Shown here: positions 1 to 5,838 of the stretch, piece by piece
Position numbering within the stretch: position 1 is the stretch's first letter
How the letters are laid out: each line of letters opens with the position of its first letter
Assembly (NCBI GenBank): GCA_016763495.1
Contig: JAESTR010000091.1
Span: 1 to 5,838, forward strand
Source: Kordiimonadaceae bacterium
GTDB taxonomy: Bacteria > Pseudomonadota > Alphaproteobacteria > Sphingomonadales > Kordiimonadaceae
DNA: 5,838 nt
Direction of reading: 5' to 3'
Made by a program: the position numbers and the translations under genes
The notes under the pieces: generated by a model
Seen by the model: only the letters and a program-made list of their open reading frames with translations
Databases searched by the model: none
What the model was told of the DNA's origin: nothing

Positions 1-21
1 ATTCATAGCGGCAATATAGCG

Positions 22-40
22 TAATAATTTCGATATTTCA
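22..40 (+). repeat. Repeated operator-like element, copy 1 (degenerate)
   Basis: TAATAATTTCGATATTTCA. This is the weakest of six copies: TAATAA replaces TATAAA and TCGATA replaces TCGAAA, but the two-base gap between the halves is kept. Its CG centre lies 62 bases before the centre of copy 2, close to the 61 bases separating copies 4 and 5. It would sit well upstream of the dctP promoter candidates. Confidence 0.4.
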
Positions 41-60
41 ATCTGATCATTGACAGTAAC

Positions 61-106
61 GGGTATTTACTGCAATGTTTCCTTATAAATTTCGAAATAA
101 ATACCC
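61..106. repeat. Nine-base inverted repeat around the dctP promoter region
   Basis: GGGTATTTA at 61-69 is the exact reverse complement of TAAATACCC at 98-106, with 28 bases between. The arms bracket TATAAA (84-89) and the palindrome ATTTCGAAAT (89-98). It could be a two-site operator or a weak stem-loop with a long loop; the sequence alone does not decide. No matching inverted repeat was seen before the receptor gene. Confidence 0.35.
84..102 (+). promoter_or_regulatory. Repeated operator-like element, copy 2, upstream of dctP
   Basis: TATAAATTTCGAAATAAAT contains the perfect ten-base palindrome ATTTCGAAAT (89-98) directly after a -10-like TATAAA. With the preceding CT it matches copy 5, upstream of the receptor, over about 20 bases with one inserted base. 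If TATAAA acts as a -10, the palindrome covers the start of transcription, an arrangement typical of repressor sites. The regulator is unknown. Confidence 0.6.
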
Positions 107-135
107 TTTGCCGCACTACGGCGAACCTATGCGTT

Positions 136-139
136 AGGA
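136..139 (+). promoter_or_regulatory. Ribosome binding site for the TTG start of dctP
   Basis: AGGA ends eight bases before TTG at 148. It decides the start: the next in-frame ATG (187) would remove the Lys and most of the hydrophobic core of the signal peptide, and no in-frame ATG lies upstream within the window. Confidence 0.6.
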
Positions 140-147
140 CCTGTCAG

Positions 148-1185
148 TTGTTCAAGTTTGCAAACCTACTTCTTGCAGCGTTTTTAATGGTAGCAATACC
201 CAGTGTAACCCTATCCGCCTCAGCAGTGGAAGCGCGCACTTTGCGGCTGGGTATCATCACTCCACCCCCCCACAAATGGACCAAAACAGCGGCGACAATC
301 GCCAAGGCACTGCAGCAGGAAACAGACGGCGCTCTTGAGCTTGCAATATTTCCGTCCGGCCAACTGGGCAACGAAGCACAAATGCTGCAACTGTTGCAAA
401 CAGGTGCCATTGACTTCGCCTTCCTAACCACCTCTGAACTGGCCAACCGTCTTATTGAATTCTCGGCGTTCTACACACCCTACATTGCAAAGAATGCATC
501 TCATGCGGCCTGCATATTACGCGGCACTGTGGCCACGGACATACTGAAAACCGCATCAAAAATAGGCGTAACAGGCATGGGATACGGCATGGCTGGCATG
601 CGGCAGATAGTATCTCGCCAAAAGATAAAACAGCCAGAGGACCTTAAGGGTTTAAAGGTCAGAGTAACGGCGGATCTGCCACTAACTGACTTTTGGAAAC
701 TGGCAGGCGCAGCCCCCACTGCCATTCCGCTATCGGCATTATATGACGCCTTTGCAAACGGCCAGATAGACGCGATGCATATTGATTTTGAAAACACTTT
801 ACGCCTCAAATTCTACAAGCATGCCCAAGCTGTGTTGCATTCAGACCATATGATATTCCCAATGGTGGCGCTGGCTTCCACAAAAAGCTGGCAAACTTTA
901 TCTGACACTCAGCGTGCTCTGATACAGCGGCTATTTGATACGCATCTGAACGCGCTGCTAAATAGCTATGCGTCAGCAGATAGTGCATTCAAAAAGTCTT
1001 TGATCGCGCAGGGTGTGCAAGTGGATACTATTCCACAAAGTTTCTTTACCGATGTCGCAAAGGCGTGGTCTGCCCGCTGGCAAAAACGAACCCCTTTTGT
1101 TGCCTCGTTAAAGGCTGAGGCAGAAACTATGAGCAGCGAGCAGTTGTGCACTGGAGAAAATAGGGAGCCAAAGAGTGACCGTTAA
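148..1185 (+). CDS. dctP: TRAP transporter periplasmic substrate-binding protein, DctP family
   Basis: This 345-residue protein is the periplasmic solute receptor of a TRAP transporter: it binds a substrate, usually a carboxylate, and delivers it to the DctQ-DctM membrane complex. A Sec signal peptide is visible: Lys3, a hydrophobic stretch at 7-22, and small residues suiting cleavage after Ala26 or Ala29. The mature protein shows the DctP pattern: FPSGQLGNEAQMLQLLQTGAIDF at 68-90 in two blocks (FPSGQLG, then the helix ending GAIDF), DLKGLKVRV at 165-173, and LYDAFANGQIDAM at 198-210. In the family the Arg of GLKVRV (Arg172 here) makes the salt bridge to the substrate carboxylate, so an acidic ligand is likely. 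Its identity cannot be read from sequence. The gene uses a TTG start and its 3' end overlaps dctQ by 11 bases. Length is normal for the family. The C-terminal tail after about 328 is polar and unremarkable. Confidence 0.93.
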   Translation: MFKFANLLLAAFLMVAIPSVTLSASAVEARTLRLGIITPPPHKWTKTAATIAKALQQETDGALELAIFPSGQLGNEAQMLQLLQTGAIDFAFLTTSELANRLIEFSAFYTPYIAKNASHAACILRGTVATDILKTASKIGVTGMGYGMAGMRQIVSRQKIKQPEDLKGLKVRVTADLPLTDFWKLAGAAPTAIPLSALYDAFANGQIDAMHIDFENTLRLKFYKHAQAVLHSDHMIFPMVALASTKSWQTLSDTQRALIQRLFDTHLNALLNSYASADSAFKKSLIAQGVQVDTIPQSFFTDVAKAWSARWQKRTPFVASLKAEAETMSSEQLCTGENREPKSDR

Positions 1186-1780
1186 TAACCGCCCCCTATA
1201 TACACGCCTTCAATCCGGTCTGATCACCATGAGTGATACCCTTGCTAGCATTGAAAAGAAACTCGCAGGGTTGCTCTGTTTTGCCGTGTTTGCCCTGATT
1301 ATTGGCAACGTCATCAGCCGCTCACTACGCTTACCTGTGTTTTGGATTGATGAACTCGCCGTCTATGCGATGATATGGATGGCCCTGCTCGCAGCTTCGT
1401 CGGCTATCAACAGCAAAGGGCATATTGCTGTCACGCTCATCACAGACAAACTGCCCGCAAGGCCCGCTCATCTACTGCGTAAATTTACTGAGTTCGTGAT
1501 GGTGAGCCTCGGCATTACACTTTTTGCTTTGGCGTGGCGCTGGTATGACCCTGCAGGCATCGTTTCGTTCGCTGGTGACATCGCTGCTTTTTCAGCCACA
1601 TCCTTCAACTTTATCTACACAGAGCCAACAATCGCTACCGGATTACCAAAATTTGTCTTCTGGTTAATCATGCCGCTCTTCAGTATCGGCCTGACACTGC
1701 ATAGCCTCGCCATTTTCTTCGCGCCCACCGGTAGTAGAGAAAATAAGATGGAAAAGCGCACACAGAAGGAGGCCAGCTAA
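1175..1780 (+). CDS. dctQ: TRAP transporter small membrane subunit, DctQ family
   Basis: This 201-residue inner-membrane protein is the small subunit that partners DctM and helps dock the substrate-loaded DctP. Four membrane segments are visible at about 30-50, 59-79, 105-124 and 159-183. Family features include W57-I-D-E60 before the second segment, the Ala/Ser-rich end of that segment, and the GHIAV motif (82-86) on the following amphipathic stretch. The GTG start at 1175 lies inside the end of dctP and is preceded by GGGAG (1163-1167) at seven bases. A later ATG (1229, Met19) lacks a clear binding site, so the longer form is preferred, though the first 18 residues are not conserved-looking. 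The 34-residue stretch between segments three and four (125-158) seems rather long for the family. The C-terminal tail is basic and cytoplasmic-like. The stop overlaps the dctM start by one base. Confidence 0.88.
   Translation: MTVNNRPLYTRLQSGLITMSDTLASIEKKLAGLLCFAVFALIIGNVISRSLRLPVFWIDELAVYAMIWMALLAASSAINSKGHIAVTLITDKLPARPAHLLRKFTEFVMVSLGITLFALAWRWYDPAGIVSFAGDIAAFSATSFNFIYTEPTIATGLPKFVFWLIMPLFSIGLTLHSLAIFFAPTGSRENKMEKRTQKEAS
1765..1772 (+). promoter_or_regulatory. Strong Shine-Dalgarno sequence for dctM
   Basis: GAAGGAGG lies inside the end of dctQ and ends seven bases before the ATG at 1780. With the TAATG stop-start overlap this supports reinitiation or high direct initiation on dctM. Confidence 0.8.
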
Positions 1781-3036
1781 TGCCTTTACTCAGCTTCTTT
1801 TTTGGCTCTCTTCTCATTGGCGTGCCCGTTGCGTTTGCCTTACTGTTGGCAACTATATTCTTGATTGTGATTAGTGGTGACCATGTCTTGTTCCTCTCGT
1901 TTCACCAGCAGTTTTTTGGCGGCATGGAAAAATACGGCTTACTGGCCTTGCCGCTTTTTATTGTAGTTGGGGAGCTCATGGGCGCAGGCGGCATGGCGCG
2001 CAGGCTTGTGGCGCTGGCAGGTCTGCTAATCGGTAATTTCCGAGGTGGCCTTGCCTACATCAACTTACTAGCAAACGCTATGATGGCGTCCATTCTTGGG
2101 TCTGCTGTCGCTCAAATCTCGGTCATGAACAAAGTGCTGACGCCGGAGATGGAAAAAGCTGGCTACTCTCGGCTCTTCTCAGTGGCACTTACCACCGCTG
2201 GCGGTTTGCTCGCGCCCATATTACCGCCGTCCATGCTTTTTGTAGTTTACGGTGTGCTCGCTCAAATCTCTATTGGCGATATGTTCATTGCAGGCATCGT
2301 GCCGGGGTTTATGCTCATCATCGGTTTCATTGGCATGATCGCCTTTCTCGGTAGGTTCCATAAGTACCCTGAACCCTCGCGGACAAATTCAGTAGACAGA
2401 CGCGCTATCTTGATTGAAGGGTTGCCCGCCTTATCGGTGCCAGCTATTATTGTCATCACTATATTAACAGGCATCGCGACACCTACAGAAGCTGCGGCCC
2501 TTGCCGGGCTCACAGCCTTCCTCGTTGGGCGTTATATATATAAAGAGATTAGCTTTTCGGATCTATCATCGGTCTTCACTCAGTCTGCGATGAGCTCAGG
2601 CATGATATTAGTCCTTATCGGGGCAGCGCAGATTTTTGGCTTCGTGATCACGTTCGAGCAATTGCCTGCAGTTGTTATTAACTGGATAACCTCAGTTGCT
2701 ACATCTGAACTTACATTCTTGCTGCTTCTCAACCTGCTGCTACTCATTGTGGGCATGTTCATTGATGCAATTGCTGCGATGATAATCATCGTACCATTGC
2801 TGCTACCTATCGCTGTTAATATGTACGGCCTAAGTCCGTTCCATTTTGGTATAATTGTGTGCCTCAATTTGGCCCTTGGTTTGGTTACACCGCCAATTGG
2901 CTCCGGCCTTTTCATTGCAGCGGCGACATCTGGCGAGAAACCGGGAGACATTGCCCGGTATATCGCGCCGTTCATCCTAGTGGCTGTAATTGTATTGATT
3001 CTTTTAAGCCTGATTCCCGCCCTGATAATTATCTAG
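1780..3036 (+). CDS. dctM: TRAP transporter large membrane permease, DctM family
   Basis: This 418-residue protein is the large transport subunit, of usual family length, that moves substrate across the inner membrane, normally driven by a sodium gradient. It is almost wholly hydrophobic, with roughly a dozen membrane segments or re-entrant hairpins. Family landmarks occur in both halves: LLALPLFIVVGELM (54-67), SILGSAVAQ (104-112) at the first hairpin region, APILPPSMLFVVYG (145-158) followed by SIGDMFIAGIVPG (164-176), TPTEAAALAG (234-243), GMFIDAIAAMIIIVPLLLPI (325-344), the fHFGIIVCLNLALG block (354-367), and TPPIGSGLF (370-378). The two PP motifs are the pseudo-symmetric signatures of the ion transporter superfamily fold. 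It is the last gene of the operon. Nothing is truncated or missing. dctQ and dctM are separate genes rather than the fused QM form known from sialic acid transporters. Confidence 0.95.
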   Translation: MPLLSFFFGSLLIGVPVAFALLLATIFLIVISGDHVLFLSFHQQFFGGMEKYGLLALPLFIVVGELMGAGGMARRLVALAGLLIGNFRGGLAYINLLANAMMASILGSAVAQISVMNKVLTPEMEKAGYSRLFSVALTTAGGLLAPILPPSMLFVVYGVLAQISIGDMFIAGIVPGFMLIIGFIGMIAFLGRFHKYPEPSRTNSVDRRAILIEGLPALSVPAIIVITILTGIATPTEAAALAGLTAFLVGRYIYKEISFSDLSSVFTQSAMSSGMILVLIGAAQIFGFVITFEQLPAVVINWITSVATSELTFLLLLNLLLLIVGMFIDAIAAMIIIVPLLLPIAVNMYGLSPFHFGIIVCLNLALGLVTPPIGSGLFIAAATSGEKPGDIARYIAPFILVAVIVLILLSLIPALIII

Positions 3037-5838
3037 TTCTAGTAATAAAAAGTATAAATTGTCGAAATTTTATGATAGTAATAATCGTTATTATATAAAT
3101 ATCGAAAAAATAGTCTCTAATTTGCCTTTTTTTGCAAAAAATCTAATATTTCTTATAAAATTTCGAAATATATCGTTGACGACACAAAAAAGCGCCAGTA
3201 GTCTTACTCATAACGATGCTAACCACCACCGTTAGAGACACACTTGGGCACTTTCCTACCTTGTTTTGAGTATGCTCATGTGTCTCACAGGCTGTAAGGG
3301 CTGCAATCAACTATCAAGCCCACGAATAAATATCGAAATTAATGCAGGTGCTTAATTACCTCATTTTAACATAGAGTGTGTTATTACAGGCCGAATATGG
3401 TCCTAGACACACTGCTCAAGATAGCTACTGCGCCCGCCCAATCACCATGAGGGGCGGCTATAAGATAGGGAAACTCGGGAGGAGTCGAATATGACCCACA
3501 AGAAAGAATTCAATAGGTCTATGCATACAAGTTTTTACCGGAAATTTTTGAACAGTGTCGCTACAAGCGCACTGCTTTTACCTATGTCAATTGCAAGTGT
3601 TTCTGCTCAGGAAAACGCCGATGACGCAGCGTTTGAATTTGAAGAAATCGTTGTTACAGGTACAAACATTCGCGGCGCCAAAGTTGTTGGCGGTGCAGTT
3701 CTGACCATAGGTAAGGACACGCTAGATAAAAGTGGCCGTTCAACAGCGGCTGATTTCCTGCGTGAATTGCCATCAAATCTTGCTGGCGGTGTTGGTATCG
3801 CTGATGAAGTGCAAAGTGGCCAGGATGCAGGCCCTGCAAACGCAAACCTCGCTGGCGGCCAAGGTGTAAACCTTCGCGGCCTTGGCGCGCTTTCAACGCT
3901 TGTGCTGGTAAACGGTCGCCGCATGGCAACATCTGGCCAGTTTGGTGACTTTGTTGATATTGCAAACATTCCAACAGCCGCTATTGAGCGCATGGAAATT
4001 CTGCAAGATGGTGCTTCAGCCATTTATGGTTCTGACGCTGTAGGCGGTGTTGTTAACTTCATACTAAGACGCCAGCTGGACGGCGCTATTACATCAGCGC
4101 GTGCAGGCACAACAACAGAAGGCGGCGGCACAGAGCTTTCTCTCAGCCACGTACAAGGCCTAAACTGGGATACGGGACACGGTATTCTTGGTTTTGAATA
4201 TCGCCACCGCGATTCAGTAAAAGCAACAAGCCGCGACCGCTATGCAAACGGCAGTGATTTCAGCTCTTTTGGTGGTGTTAACTGGCGCTCATTCAACTAT
4301 CATATGTCACCCCTTACAAATATCTTCCTATCTGGCCAAGGTGGCGGTGCCGCAGCTGTCGGCGCAACTGTGCCGTCGGGCTCAAACGGTAGCCTCACAA
4401 ATGCTGATTTAATCACTGTAACGGACGGTATTGGCAACACTGCAAATGTGTATGACCAAGTTGATATCTTGCCTGAAGTTGAAACTATCAGCCTGTTCGG
4501 GTCGTTTGACCAAGACATTGGCGATAACGTTACATTGTTTGGTGACTTCCGCTATACGGACCGTACATCAAACTACGACTTGGGGTACTCTCAGTTTGCG
4601 GCACATACTTTGTCGCCGGACAGCCCATTCTATATTGCTGACATTGACCCGAGCCTGACAAATGCAGATGGTTCAATTCCTTTCGGTACACTTGTCACTG
4701 ACCGCCCTGACACACGCGAAGCATCTGTTGAGCGTTATAGTGGCCAAATTGGCCTGCGTGTTGACATCTTCTCAGATTGGTCAGCGGAAGTAGTGGCGTC
4801 TTATGCCCGTGACAAACAGCGCCGGTACCGCGAGCAATTGCGTAACGTAAACGGCAGCACCGACTTCATGGTTTGTGCCCTAGGATATACGACCGGCGCC
4901 TGCGCAACAGCAGATGCTATTCCGTTCAATCCGTTCTCTACAGATCCACTGACAGATGCGCAGCTAGACCAGTATTTTGGCTTCGAAGATCTAACATTTG
5001 ACTCAAAAGTAATGCAACTGTCCGCAAAAGCTGACGGTACAATCTTCACACTACCAGCTGGTGACGTGAAACTAGCCATTGGCGTTGATTACCGCGAAGA
5101 AGCCATTGATGGTTTCCTTGATTTCAACACGCTCAGCGTAGACACTCAGTCTGGCCCATATGAAGAAACAAAGCGTAATGCAGTTTCCTTTTTTGGTGAG
5201 GCTTACATTCCTGTAACTGAAAAAATCGAAGTATCTTTAGCCGGACGCTATGAGACTTTCTCCGGTACAGGTGACTACAGCACATTTGACCCGAAAGTTG
5301 GCATTAACTTCCGCCCAACTGACGGTCTTCGTCTCCACGGTTCATGGGGCACATCATTCCATGCACCTGCGATGCGCTTTGAGAATGACTCGCCGCAGCC
5401 GCTTCCTGGTGGTAACGCCGCGTTCCGCTTAAATGTTGGCCGTTTTGGCCCGTGTGACAGCGACTTGATCGACTTTAACGGCATCGTTGGTACGCCGGGC
5501 GCTGCTGGCGAGCAATGTACATTCAGCTACATCATCAACTCTGGTGGTGCTGGTGAAGGTGTCCTGCGCCCTGAAAGCGCTGAAACTTGGACTGTTGGTT
5601 TCGACTTTGAACCTGAAACTGTGCCAGGTCTTCGCCTGTCAGCAAGCTACTTCAACATTAAAGTTGATGACCGTATCCAGCGTATTCAGGCTGGTACACT
5701 TAACGGTATTCTTGAAGAGTTCTTCGCAACAGGTGGCGGCGGAGCCTTCCGTGAAGCGCTTACCGTTAACCCAAGCACAGATCAAGTTCAGGCTTTCTTC
5801 GACAATCCTAAGTTCATTGGTACATTTGGCCCCGGTTC

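Larger units (their letters stand above)
1..147 (+). promoter_or_regulatory. AT-rich upstream regulatory region of the TRAP operon
   Basis: No gene is supported in this stretch. It holds two copies of a repeated element (22-40 and 84-102), a perfect -35-like TTGACA at 50-55, a TATAAA at 84-89 and a nine-base inverted repeat (61-69 and 98-106). TTGACA has no good -10 at 17 bases (CAATGT at 73-78); the best partner is TGCAAT at 71-76 with a short spacer of 15. TATAAA at 84-89 has no recognisable -35 at 17 bases (GGGTAT), so if it is used it may need an activator. The region probably drives dctP-dctQ-dctM, but the exact transcription start is undecided. A divergent gene could begin beyond the left edge; this cannot be seen. 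Confidence 0.5.

Overview
The window reads as Gram-negative proteobacterial DNA. It holds a complete tripartite TRAP-type carboxylate transporter operon in the order dctP-dctQ-dctM, followed on the same strand by the first 782 codons of a TonB-dependent outer-membrane receptor that runs off the right edge. The receptor's plug motifs (NLRGLG, LVLVNGRR, ERMEILQDGASAIYGSDAVGGVVNFI) belong to the large receptor families expanded in marine and aquatic Alphaproteobacteria and Gammaproteobacteria. TRAP transporters point the same way. An alphaproteobacterium is a reasonable guess, but no ribosomal or other marker gene is present to fix it.

Layout: 1-147 is an AT-rich upstream region. dctP (148-1185, TTG start), dctQ (1175-1780, GTG start) and dctM (1780-3036, ATG start) overlap end to start and form one translationally linked unit. 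A long noncoding stretch of 454 bases (3037-3490) follows, AT-rich in its first third and rich in short inverted repeats further on. The receptor starts at 3491 behind a strong Shine-Dalgarno sequence.

The most unusual signal is in the noncoding DNA. A 19-20 base element, roughly TATAAA-N(2-3)-TCGAAA followed by A/T-rich bases, occurs six times in the same orientation: twice before dctP and four times between dctM and the receptor. I did not see it in the coding DNA. Two copies carry the perfect palindrome ATTTCGAAAT immediately after TATAAA, once upstream of each transcription unit. The simplest reading is an operator or promoter module for one regulator controlling both the inner-membrane TRAP system and the outer-membrane receptor, which would couple uptake across both membranes. 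The regulator and the substrate are not identifiable from this window.

The receptor mRNA would carry a leader of about 320 bases if it starts at the proposed promoter near 3154. That leader contains a nine-base direct repeat and two complementary arms that can pair in alternative ways, plus a GC-rich hairpin just before the ribosome binding site. A Fur-box-like sequence (15 of 19 positions) also lies between the operator copies. No tRNA, rRNA, CRISPR array, insertion sequence or clear intrinsic terminator was seen.
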